The notes under the pieces are model-generated. The model was given only the letters and a program-made list of their open reading frames with translations. It was not told the DNA's origin and searched no databases. DNA of 64,000 bases from positions 32,647 through 96,646 of the forward strand of contig CAJQUW010003048.1 in assembly GCA_907163375.1 (NCBI GenBank). Reading direction: 5' to 3'. The DNA is from Prostheceraeus crozeri (lineage: Eukaryota; Platyhelminthes; Polycladida; Euryleptidae). Positions 1 to 10,330 of the stretch are shown piece by piece; the stretch's first letter is position 1, and each line of letters begins with the position of its first letter. The position numbers and the translations under genes are program-made.

Positions 1-845
1 TTTTGCGACCCGTGTACCAACAACGATAGCTTCAATATCAATTTCTTAGTGTGTGCACGATCCAATTGAGACAAGTTTGATGGAATCTCGTTTGATCGAT
101 TTTCGTAAGCCAGAATTGAACAGGCGTCAGTAGGTTGTTGTTGCACCTACTGTTAGAATCATTTAGTGAGGCAGTGACCAAGCGTCTGGACGCGAAACGT
201 TTGCCGATTTTACCTTTATTATATTTTACTTAAACCTTTGTGTGTATTTGATTCGGCATTATATATATTTCAGGAGAGATTTGTGACGTTTTCCTTGTAT
301 TCATTATGCGCCTCCCGCCTCAAGCCATTACATAAATTGTATTCAAGAAGCAAATTACTGAAAAAACGGAACAGTTATGGATTCATGCCGCCAGGCGATT
401 TATTGTGAGTCATTTTATCAAAATGCTTTTATACATAAAGAGAAATGATAGTATTCGTGAATATCTACAATGTACACTAAGATGCTGCCGGTAACTTTCT
501 ATTGGCAATCACTCACACCCGGCAGCAACAGCCATCAAACGAAAACAACGAGCCCTTAAGCAGTTGTATTTTTGGAAAGTATGAATGTCACAGATATTAT
601 GTGTGTCAGTCACCAAAATCATCTGTGAGCTATTGCCAAATTATGACGTCATCTTTCAAAATGGCCGCCATGATTATAAAAATGGGTCATATCTCGAAAA
701 TGAATGATCTTGAAGCCAAATAATGTATTGCGAGCAGATATAAAGTCGACCACTTCCTTTCATTTGAGACTAGCGATATGCCAATAAATTACATATATGT
801 CATATAATGACGTTGTAGACCTACATGTAAGTCAAATTGGTCGCC
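1..845. other. Intergenic, no gene recognised
   Basis: Only short unsupported ORFs are present (for example 502-723), with no recognisable domain, no tRNA and no clear repeat boundary. The stretch is AT-rich and resembles ordinary intergenic or decayed repeat DNA. Confidence 0.5.
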
Positions 846-1459
846 ATAATTACGAAAATCTGTTGTAACCCGAAAGCAAATAAATTTAAGGCCTAAGTAT
901 TTATGTACTGTCACCATATTGATCTTTATTTCTCCTAACATATCTAACGCATCTCAGATAAATAAATTCAATGCATAAATAGAAAATCTTACAGATATCT
1001 GTCCTACTGAACCTTTTAGATAGCGCATGGATTTGAGAGGGCGCAATTTTCAAGAAATATTTTTTCTAAACAGTGACAAATATAGAGGGTGGTAGTAAGG
1101 TGGAGTGTTCATTAAATCACAAATGTCAACCATTTATAACGAGTAAATGTTTCCAGCAAATTTGTTCCATGATTGGAACTTCACTTGGCACCGCACTTCT
1201 CCCATATCGTGGTAAAATCCCTGTGGACAGACTCGCTCGTTTGTTCAAAAGTCAAAAATGTTTATTTCCAAGAACATGTGTGCTCACATAATATCCACAA
1301 AAAACATAGCTTGATGGCAGAAAACAGCGTTCACTATATTTTCCCAATGATTGATGGAATCGACAAAATTTTACCACATGTTGAAATATGTTGACAGTGT
1401 ACAAATACCTAAGTCTTAAATTTATTTGCTTTCGGGTTACAGCAGAATTTTGTAATTAT
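846..1459. repeat. MITE-like element with ~65-bp terminal inverted repeats
   Basis: The segment 846-912 reappears inverted at 1391-1459 with a handful of mismatches. Both ends share the core TAACCCGAAAGCAAATAAAT. About 480 bp lie between the arms, and the small ORFs inside (1073-1291, 1173-1394) match nothing I know. This is the structure of a non-autonomous DNA transposon. The target duplication is not clear, so the superfamily is open. Confidence 0.7.
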
Positions 1460-1595
1460 AGCAGTTATATTGCACTATTTCTGATTGAACGCTAAACAAT
1501 TCTTTTGGTGACTCATTCTGTGATTCAACCAGTATGTATTTTCATTCGGTGACTTCTCTTCATAGCAGCTAGACGGCAGCGAATGACAGCACAAC

Positions 1596-1835
1596 GTGCT
1601 CTTGCTAACATGTACAGCTTGCTTACAGGTACACATCGATCGGTTATTCGACTCATGGGCGAGTTCGCCGGTCATGAACAACTTGGAGCATCTACAGACT
1701 CAGTTGTCTACTCGAGTTCGGTGCGGCCTTTGCAAGGAGTCTGGAAGGCCGACGCTGATTTGTTGCAATGATTGTCGTGAACCCGTCTGTGGGGCACATT
1801 CCAGCCCCCAGTGCTCGAAATGCAGTGGACAGTGA
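1596..1835 (+). pseudogene. piggyBac transposase C-terminal remnant
   Basis: The reading frame ends in a cysteine-rich stretch of the form RCGLC...ICCNDC...PVCGAHS...CSKC. This is the layout of the C-terminal zinc-binding domain of piggyBac (DDE_Tnp_1_7) transposases. Only the last ~80 residues remain, and no catalytic Asp segment is visible upstream. Support comes from position: a typical piggyBac terminal repeat with a TTAA follows within 120 bp. The family call rests on the Cys/His spacing plus that TIR. It is a fragment, not a functional gene. Confidence 0.6.
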
Positions 1836-1918
1836 AACATATTTTGTTGAAATTACTTTTTTAAAATAAAAGAATCCATTTCTCATTGATTGGTTCCATT
1901 TTACAGAAAAAAATAAAT

Positions 1919-1957
1919 GGTGATCAATTGATCACACCTTGGCCGTTTTAGGGTTAA
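1919..1957. repeat. piggyBac right terminal repeat plus TTAA target site
   Basis: Read on the minus strand from 1957, the sequence is TTAA followed by CCCTAAAACGGCC and then a short palindrome, TGATCAATTGATCA. PiggyBac elements insert at TTAA and their termini begin CCY, so this looks like the outer right end. No matching left end was found in the window, so the element is 5'-truncated. Confidence 0.6.
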
Positions 1958-2709
1958 GTATCACTTTAAACACACTACTGGCAAATCGCCTAAGTTAGTA
2001 CGCTTGCAATAATTAATAACTGCTGCTTTTTGCAAACACGATCTAAATAGAATAATTTGATATTGAGTTGCATATTCAGTTGAAAAATGGAAACAGACCT
2101 AAATAGCTGCTATTTCATCCTTATGCATCCTTATTGCATTTGACTTGCTAATTGCAAATCTCAAATTAACCCGAGCATAGCTGCAACTTTAAATAGGGAG
2201 TTGTGTCGATATTGAAAGATGTGAACTAGAACTGCTGATGATTCCTGATATTGGATGAAATACCAACTATTCAGGTCTGTTTCCATTTTTCTGGGGAGTT
2301 TCTAGAGAGTTGGCACACGGCCAGCTCGCATACTTTTAACCGTGACCAGTCACAACTGCCTCATGTATATCGTGAACTGTTATAACTTGATTTCTAGTGC
2401 TTTGTGTTCGCTTTTTCCTTTATTCGCCATGATAATGGCCAGTGAACTATTGGTCGAAAATTCTGAACTAATGAATCCTACGCGTCGTGGAAACAATTTT
2501 GTTTTGAATGATATGCCGGCGCACATCCCTGCAATTTACAATGACTTAGACAAAATGTCAGAAGTGCTTTAAAGTGTAATATTTTGAAATAATCGAGGAA
2601 ATAAACACAATATACTGATTATAAGCGCAACTTGCTTTGTTTTGTTTTAAATTTGCAATTTCATATTCATATTCACAAAAATGACATTATCAGTACTAAA
2701 CATGAAAGT
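1958..2709. other. Intergenic, nothing recognised
   Basis: AT-rich sequence with one small ORF (2342-2572) that has no recognisable domain. No repeat partner was found elsewhere in the window. Confidence 0.5.
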
Positions 2710-2717
2710 ACTTCAAG

Positions 2718-3316
2718 CACAGAATTAAATATTTTGTTTATCTGCTTCGGTTTGCTAGAAGTGTGATTAATGCAAAATCGACGGCACATCAAAGAACCTA
2801 TTAAGTGGGCAAAAAGGAATTCCTAATACCTTACAGAGATAGGAAAAAAGCCGTGCGTCGCTTGCGGATTAATGTGAGTTCCAGCAAAGTGCTTCGATTG
2901 CCAAGATTCCTTCAGATTGGAAGAATTCAGATCATTGCGCACAACTTTTCTCCATAATATTGGCCCTTCCGATCATTATTAAAGAAAGTAGCAGGCGTAC
3001 GAAAATTAATTCACTTGATGATTTCACATCCTCTCCTTGGCATTCCTCACTGTATAGTGCATACATTGAATCGAATGTTAGCCAAGACAGGGATGTGTGT
3101 TTTGGTGTGTGCGAAATCACAGCATGCACGCATCTCTCACTGACTCTGGTGCCCTCTGCTGACAGCTCATTGTTTGCCGTTTCCAATGGCAAGCGATACT
3201 CGAATTATCCATTCGAGAAGGAGCTAACTCTGTGATGTGCCATTTCGATATTAGGGTTACATACAATTCTTCCTTTCTAGGAAACCGAAGCGCGCGCAGA
3301 TGAATCTAATTCTGTG
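2718..3316 (+). mobile_element. hAT-type MITE, copy A
   Basis: A 599-bp element with ends CACAGAATTA and TAATTCTGTG. The subterminal GCTTCGGTTTGCTAG is mirrored near the right end. It is flanked by an 8-bp near-perfect target duplication (ACTTCAAG at 2710-2717, ACTTGAAG at 3317-3324). Two further copies with their own 8-bp duplications lie at 21971 and 28038. An 8-bp duplication plus short TIRs is characteristic of hAT elements. It carries no transposase. Confidence 0.85.
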
Positions 3317-3361
3317 ACTTGAAGTTATAAATATCACTTTCTCTTGCAAATTGTGATTCTT

Positions 3362-3431
3362 TCCGCGGACAAGGACGTCTATATTTAGTACTATGGCCAT
3401 AGTACTAAATATAGACGTCCTTGTCCGCGGA
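3362..3431. repeat. Perfect 70-bp palindrome
   Basis: The two 35-bp arms are exactly complementary with no spacer; the centre lies between 3396 and 3397 (core AGTACTATGGCCATAGTACT). The arm also contains CCGCGG and GACGTC. No gene or element boundary coincides with it. A spacer-free perfect palindrome of this size would extrude a cruciform or hairpin. Confidence 0.95.
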
Positions 3432-4037
3432 TTATGCTTCCATTGTCAATCCGAAAAAACGTAGGAGTAATCATCACTGAATTTGTCAACATTTCAGTGT
3501 CTTCAGACGTAAATTATCTACAGCTGTTTGAGATTTATAAGCTCAGCAAGTTTTCAAGGAAGCAATTCCCCTATTTTCGTCTGAAAATAGGAACTCAATG
3601 CGATTATATTCTAAGATACTTTCGGTCACTGCCTCTTTCGATTAAGGCTATTTTTTGACATAGTGTTAAATCTGTGAGACTAAAACAACAGTGTTGAAGA
3701 TTTGAAGCAAATCAAAAGTCCATTTCTCTGAATGAAAGATAGCGACATTGAGACACTAGATAACCTCATACAGTGCTGTGTAATATGATTGCCCTACCCC
3801 CGTAAATTTCAAAAAACATTGATAATCCTCAAACTTGTCGTAGCCAATTACAATGAATTTCATTTATTTATCGTAAAATTTAGTGAATTGTTGCATCACA
3901 ATGAAAAATACTTGTGAAGATAGTTCATCTAAGCAGATCTTCAATGTTTCAAATGTCCACCTTTTCTTTCAATACACATCGCCCCTCGTCTTGGCATTGA
4001 CTGAGTGAGATAAACACCAATATATTTCAGTTTGTTG
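3432..4037. other. Intergenic, nothing recognised
   Basis: A short ORF at 3434-3658 continues out of the palindrome but shows no domain. The remainder is AT-rich with no detectable repeats. Confidence 0.45.
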
Positions 4038-4286
4038 TCCCGGTGTTATAGTTCTCTCTCTCCCTCTATTTGAATTTCCTACCGGAAACTAAAACCATGG
4101 TTAGAGTTAACCGTTTTAACAATAAGATGCAACAATAATCTATGGTTGCACCCTCGAGTTTACAGCATGTTTCTTGCACATCCTATTGGTTTAATGAGAT
4201 AGTTATTTGACCCAGAAAATGAAACCCAGGTTAGATTTTCCGATCGGAAAGTGTAACCCAGGGAAACTGTATACCGTAACACCGGT
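4038..4286. repeat. Small MITE-like inverted repeat
   Basis: The ends read CCGGTGTTA on the left and its complement TAACACCGG on the right. Subterminal blocks TTTCCTACCGGAAA and TTTCCGATCGGAAA occupy mirrored positions. The arms are imperfect. About 250 bp in total, non-coding. Confidence 0.5.
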
Positions 4287-6015
4287 GATTGTCGGTGATT
4301 CCTCTTAATTTTCAGAGGGTTGATCACGCTCTTTTAACTGTGTTCTATTTAAGTTTTCATTGTTCATACTCGGAAATACAGCATTAGCCATTATAAAGGA
4401 ATTTTCCATACATTAAGGAATTCTTTACCTATGAGTACAAATTTTATCTAGTAAAAGCTTCCATTTAAATGTATACAAAGAGAGTGAAGAGAGAGAAATT
4501 ACAATAACTCAACAAATCCAAGAAAAAAGATGATTTGTTTTCCAAGAATATATAATCTTATTCCATTTCGACGGCATGTTTGAATGACATCCATTGACTT
4601 ACAAGTTTTCGTATTATCCTGCAATTGTCTAAACTCATCTTGTTATATAGGCATTTCCCGTGTTTCTTTCATTTTATTTCTGGCACATTTCTAAATTATC
4701 CTCCGAATATGAACATCGGCGACGGATCGAAGAATGGTTTTGAAATCCTTGCCTCGGTGTTCCCAATATCTTCATGTTAATGATTTTCATGAGGTCATAT
4801 CACCTTCACTTTATGCGGTGACAGATTTTAGCAACATATTGGAGGCGCTTTTTTAGCACCCTATCACTATTGTACAAGAGTTTCATGCGTGTACACTGGT
4901 CATTGGTTGGGGCCGCCACGTTTTTTCCGTTTATGTCTATCTGATCACACATGTCACACATGCGCTTTTGTTAATCACTTAGAGATAACTGCCTTCACTC
5001 ACATTCCTTTTACAACACCAGCGTGGCCATATGAAGAAGGTGCGAGCTCGTCTTCACCGCGAACCTTCATTCTTGGGTTGGGACAGACGGTCGCGGAATC
5101 AGGCGTCTTTTACTGACTAAATAGTTGCGTTCTCTTTAGTGATGAATGTGAGCTCACACAGATTGTAGTAGGAATTATGGGCTTAGTTTTACATGTCACG
5201 CTTGAGATTTTCAATTATTAAGTGTGATGAATTTGTCACACATAATGCAGGTAGACCAGTCCTAGGGTTCTATCCAGGGCTGAGGATGCAAAAACAGTTA
5301 TAAGATGATTCATACGAAGCTGGAAATGAAGGCTCTTCAAATGATCGCAATATTATAATAAACCATGATTCTAAATGAATTGTTGGAGCCGTTAAATAAA
5401 ATGCTACATTGACAGTAAATCAGCAGTTATCTGGTCAATTCAGCAGTAGCCACAAATTCCTACTTTCGCATGCATTTATAAGCTGACTGAAACTTCAGCT
5501 GAATTTTGTTGTGATTGTGGATTAATCCCCATGGACATACTTTCTTTGAGATAAAGTAGACGTATGTTTGTCCCTCCAGTCCTGTAACCAGTTCTAAATG
5601 AATACGAGGACTTGGTATTGAAAATAAATAATTCCTTGATGTCTTTCAAATACTAGGTATACATGGGAAATTTCATTCAATCATCAAGTTCATGACGATT
5701 GATGAACCGTTTTGGAAAGCGTCATGACATCTCTGATTGGAATGGAGAATTTCTTAGAGCGCTCCTTAGGTCTGTGGATCGAGGCAATCATCCTCCTTTC
5801 ATATTGTGCTAATCTCCTTGATTATTTATCGGAGTTTCCACTTTTGCAGGAGGCACTCGAAAGCTTTATAAAGATGCTGAAGAAAGTCAGACAGCTGATC
5901 ATAAAAAACGGACCACCTAAATTTCGCTGAAGTTCAGTCGACTCTCATGCCTTCCGATCGCATCACATCGCAACGTGCCATCCATCATTCGAATGCTTGC
6001 ATTCTCAGCTTTAAC
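4287..6015. other. Intergenic, nothing recognised
   Basis: Several ORFs of 60-75 codons occur (4889-5116, 5712-5930) but none shows a domain, coding-like conservation or splice context. No repeat family member was identified. Confidence 0.45.
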
Positions 6016-6787
6016 CCTGTGGGAACGAATCTTGCGAAAAACTGGCGAATGTAAGCTGCAGAATATCATGCTAAAGTTCAGTCATATTTGCGGGATATTC
6101 GCTGGCGAAGTTCGCCGGCGACAATTCACGCTCTATATGTCACCTTTTACTTTTGACTTTCTCTCTTATTTTCTTTAGTAATCCGCCTCTACAGCCGAGG
6201 CTCTATTCTCTCCCTCACCTCCTCACTATCCCCCACATATGACTAATCTATCTAAGAAATAAGTCAATCATTCTATGATAATGATAAGAATATAGAGAAT
6301 CCGGATATATCAATTTTCATGACATCTCTTGACATTCAATAATTTACAACAATGACAAATATTTGAATAATATCATAGTATTTACTGCGACATTTATGGA
6401 AGATAAATACTTTTTTTAGTTTAAGCCTTCGTGAATTAAAAAAGATCCCTTTTTATCAGATCAGACTGAGTATACAATATATTTTCATGTGAAGGTAATA
6501 TACGAACATTACTACTTACCACTAATTAGTTGCTACAATATCCACGATTTCGCCGGTTGGCGAAAAATCAGCTTGCATTAGTAAACAAATATCTATCAAC
6601 TAATTATAGCAACTTTTTCGCCACCTGTCGTTTTTTAATTTTACACATGTTTTTGGATAAATTATGACCATTTTCACATGCGGAGATAGTTTTTACACGA
6701 AAATGAACCTTTTAAAAAAATTATCCACAAAATCGCTACCTCGCCAGATAATCTGTTGATATTAGCAAGATGCGTTCCCACAGGGAA
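6016..6787. repeat. Non-autonomous DNA element with short TIRs
   Basis: CCCTGTGGGAACGAATCTTG at 6016 recurs inverted with one mismatch at 6767-6787. The interior is AT-rich with repeated GGCGAA/TTCGCC motifs and no protein domain. The structure suggests a MITE of ~770 bp. No clear target duplication was found. Confidence 0.5.
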
Positions 6788-7139
6788 TATGAGATGTGCA
6801 GATAGACTTGCATCCGTTATTGGATTTGCTGAGCAGTGCTCAAAATATGAAAATCATTCAATTTACAAATCGCTATTTTTCAAAATGAAAATATGAGCTA
6901 TTCAAGATGAGTATGATAATGAATCAGGAACGGGGAAAGCGAGCATCTTCTGAGCTCTCTTTTGACATGCTGTTCATCAAAATCGGTGAGCTAATAAAAA
7001 GTTAGTGATATCTTTAAGTTATCACAAAATCATGACCTTTTTTGTTGAAAATGTTGTGTTCTCACTTTTTCATCAAAAGTGCTCATGTTCGGTATCTTCA
7101 GAATCATTACGTTGTAAGGAACTCGAATATGTAAGTTAC

Positions 7140-7365
7140 ATGCATATAAGTTCAATAGTTCTTCTTCAATATTCATTCTCATTTCCGCAAAAGTACACAA
7201 ACAATGAAGGTAAACAATCGCAGGCGCTTTGAGAGAACAAAGACATCCCTCCGCTAATTGTTTTGTATTGAACCTTCGTTCACCTTACATGTTGTTTGTG
7301 TACTTTTGCGGAAATGAAAACAAATATTGATGAAGTTTGAAAAATAACTATTGAACTTATATGAA
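7140..7365. repeat. Foldback repeat with ~75-bp arms
   Basis: The arm 7140-7215 is mirrored at 7277-7365. The best conserved block is TTTCCGCAAAAGTACACAAA. A loop of about 60 bp separates the arms. Non-coding; small ORFs on both strands here are by-products. Confidence 0.75.
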
Positions 7366-8197
7366 TCTAATTGGAAGGCATGAGAATGCATAGATGATAC
7401 TCGCATGAGAATACCTCTGGATGGTTGCTTGTACAGTAGGTCGTGATTGCATGCCACAGAAAATAATGATACTCGCACTCAGCCAAAGATTTCTTTTATC
7501 TGTGTAATGCTTTTATTAACTTACATTGCATTAATCTGCGAGGATCTTCACAGTGCATATTAGAAACACACATTAAATAGCAATAGTTACGCAAAGTTGA
7601 TAGAAGCTGTACTTATTTTCTTGTCGTCAATTTTCATCACGCATTTCAGACGGCTTCTTACAGAAGACAGAAAACAATTCTGATGCGCCAGTGAGTCTTC
7701 TTCGTTAATGGATACTCAATAACAATTTGTATACAATTACTGAGCTCAGATCATTTCGTCTCATATATAAGAATGATATTACGATTTTATCTCAATCCAC
7801 TTGATTGAACCCTCTGACACGCGTGTGGAAAAGAACAAAGAACTTGATTGTCATGATGTTGTGGACATGCGGTCAAATATTCATCAAAACAAGTGAAAAT
7901 GTAATTTTCGTAGAAAAATCTTCTACGTATACCACGGGACGTGTTTCGCTTAAGAATGTCCATGTGAATTTGTTCCACTAGTTCTGAAAATACAAGCTTG
8001 AAAATAATTTTTATAATAATTTCGTCAATTTTTAGTAAATCCTGACATCAGTTGGCAATTTTTGTTGCGTCCACGGTACTTAAAAATAACCACACACTTC
8101 TGCGTAATAGGCTAGTTGCATACAGTTTGGTAAGTTGATGGGAAACATGTTTATATTTCACAGTGGAATAATCTCTATGATTATTGCTTCCATAATG
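7366..8197. other. Intergenic, nothing recognised
   Basis: No supported gene or repeat. The ORF at 7787-7978 on the minus strand shows no domain. Confidence 0.45.
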
Positions 8198-8314
8198 TAG
8201 CATTACATCATGGATTTTTAGGGCAGTAATATCAGACTAAGACCAGCCTGCGTTAGCAGCCGAGACTGTCTAATATTTCTGCCCCCAAAATCCATGATAT
8301 AATGCTATTATTTA
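8198..8314. repeat. Hairpin MITE
   Basis: Arms of about 36 bp (TAGCATTACATCATGGAT on the left, its near-complement at the right) flank a ~40-bp loop. Mismatches are few, so the single strand would fold into one long hairpin. No coding content. Confidence 0.8.
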
Positions 8315-8400
8315 TGAGATACCACACCAATAATGTTGTTTTGCCATAGATAACTCAACAATTTTCTCCTATGCATCCAATGTTAAAACCACACCCGTAA

Positions 8401-10320
8401 TGACGGAAATAGACATCTACGTAGGCCCGATATCCAAGCATTTTTATTTTGTCCTGAGGAGAAAACAGTTCAGAGTACATGTGATGTGTGAATGTCTTCA
8501 TTTTATTTTGTTTAAGCACTAATTATCATTTACAATGTGTAATTCGTGATTTCACAATGTTTATGTGATTAGTATCCTCTTAAAGTTCCTTCATTTCGTT
8601 GATGTTGTAAAACACGTATCTTTAGTTCTTGATGTTTTCTTATCAAAGAACAACCATGAAAGGTTTAAAATTTCAGTCTTGAAGTCACTTATTCAAAAGT
8701 TATTCGAACAAAGTTTTTGTTACCATCCGCTTCAATCTTCATCTTCTTGTTTGGTGGGGCTTCACGCAGTACTGAAATAAGGAATAATTTGTTGATTAAA
8801 TGACAATTTTCATCAAATAGTCATCAAACTCACTTTCTGTGTGTGATGGTCCGACGCTTGATGAAGTTGAGTTGCAAAAGCTGCTCACCAACATTCTCGA
8901 AAAATCCTGTTTTTTGGAATCGCCAACGCGTTTCAGGTACCGTTTGACGGAATCTGATTTTTTGTGCTCCGTGACAAATTGGATGTCTTGAACAGCGGCA
9001 CCGTTGTTGAACATCTCTGTTACAACAGTTGCGCGAATGCATTACGCAGTGTACAATTTTGACAAATTTGCGCTTTGTGAAATCGTTTTCATCAAGTTGC
9101 CCAATTTTTGAGCTCCTACGACCAGGTTAGCATTATACCAACATTTTGACTCACGCCAATTTTTCAATGGCTGGTAGAAAAGATATTCGGCATTTTCTGA
9201 CAATCTACTAATCAGAGTCTCTATGCCAACTACAGGACAGTTACATTGATTCTCTGCCTGATAGATGCGTGATTGTTTTTGATCAACGCATTGCTTTGGG
9301 ACTGATGGTTGACGATTTTTTTGAACTGCATTCAAATTAGTTATCTCAACATACTTTCGACCTGTTGAATCGACGCTGATAATCACATTCGACCTTTTCA
9401 AGTGACGAATCCATTCACGACCTCGCTGTCCTAAAAAATATATTATTGAAAAATACACCTCTTCTTGTAACTTGTGAGGCGTTGAACGATCAAAATATTC
9501 TCGCAGCCTTTTTAAGTCTGCTTCTTCTAGTGATACATACCGTTTCACATTTCCTCCGCTCTCCAAGAAGCTCTTAGACATCGCCTTCAATATCTGATTG
9601 GCGGGGGAAAGCGACATCGTTGATGATATCAAAGTCTAATGAGGAGGCTGCCTAAAAAATCGGGAAAGAGCAGCCCGAATGCAGTTCAGCGATGCTGGTG
9701 AATAGAATTTTCCGTCATTTGTTCTTACTTCGGAATAAAAATACTTCAGTATATCGCATAACTCAGATTTTGACAAGTTGGAAAAGTCAGACGAAAAATT
9801 CTTTTCCTTGAGAAATTCAGTGAATTTTTGTGAAAATCTCTTTTGCTGTGATAAGGTCGATGTGGGAATCGCTGACAGCTCTTGTGCTTCTAAATTTGAT
9901 TGTACTTGTGATGGCAAAGTAATCGAGGCATTTGAAGACTGCGCGGAAGTCTGGGCATTAGAAAAATCGCTTTCTGTTATATCAAGTAGCGGCAGATTTT
10001 CGTCATCGTGTAAAAATGATTGGATGTCAACAATTTCTTGAATTTCGTCATTACTTAAGCCACAGATTGAATTATTGCTTAACTGGCTAAAATCTAGTAA
10101 ACCGGAGTACGTCATTGCGCTAAGACCTTCGCCTTGAAAAGAATCTACATTTGAAGGGGATTTTGAATTTGATTAAGACAGTGATATCTTCGAGAAATTA
10201 CTAAGACATCTGTGTTTTTGGACTAACACCTGTAGCATGGATATATGCATGGAATCCATGCCTGTAGTGACGGAAATAGACATCTCATACAGACACCATT
10301 AATGACGGAAATAGACATCT
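8401..10320 (-). mobile_element. Crypton-like tyrosine-recombinase element
   Basis: The 18-mer TGACGGAAATAGACATCT occurs at 8401-8418, 10268-10285 and 10303-10320, bracketing a ~1.85-kb segment that holds the minus-strand Crypton recombinase gene. I found no inverted termini, which fits Cryptons: they integrate by recombination and lack TIRs. The direct repeats may mark the element ends or the pre-existing target. The outer limits are inferred. Confidence 0.55.
8796..10115 (-). pseudogene. Crypton tyrosine recombinase (DUF3504-type), broken
   Basis: The gene reads from an ATG at 10115 down to 8796 in one frame, with a TAG at 9636-9638 and a TAA at 9042-9044. The N-terminal part has a Ser/Asn-rich leader, then a SAM-like core-binding region ending ...YSPASLNCIRAALSRFF, typical of Crypton and QRICH1/ZMYM2-type domains. 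The catalytic part shows the first Arg context (GQRGREWIRHL), then a stop where the HxxR histidine should be, directly followed by CIRAT, and then ...TEHKKS...KRYLKR with the likely nucleophilic Tyr. Around 9600-9640 a conserved-looking DFDIINDVAF sits in another frame, suggesting two compensating indels. The protein would be an integrase of a YR transposon. Family assignment is good; function is lost. Confidence 0.75.
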
Positions 10321-10330
10321 CATAAATAAT

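Noticed and set aside
1073-1394. Overlapping ORFs as small genes
   Set aside because: They lie inside a MITE between inverted arms and show no domain.
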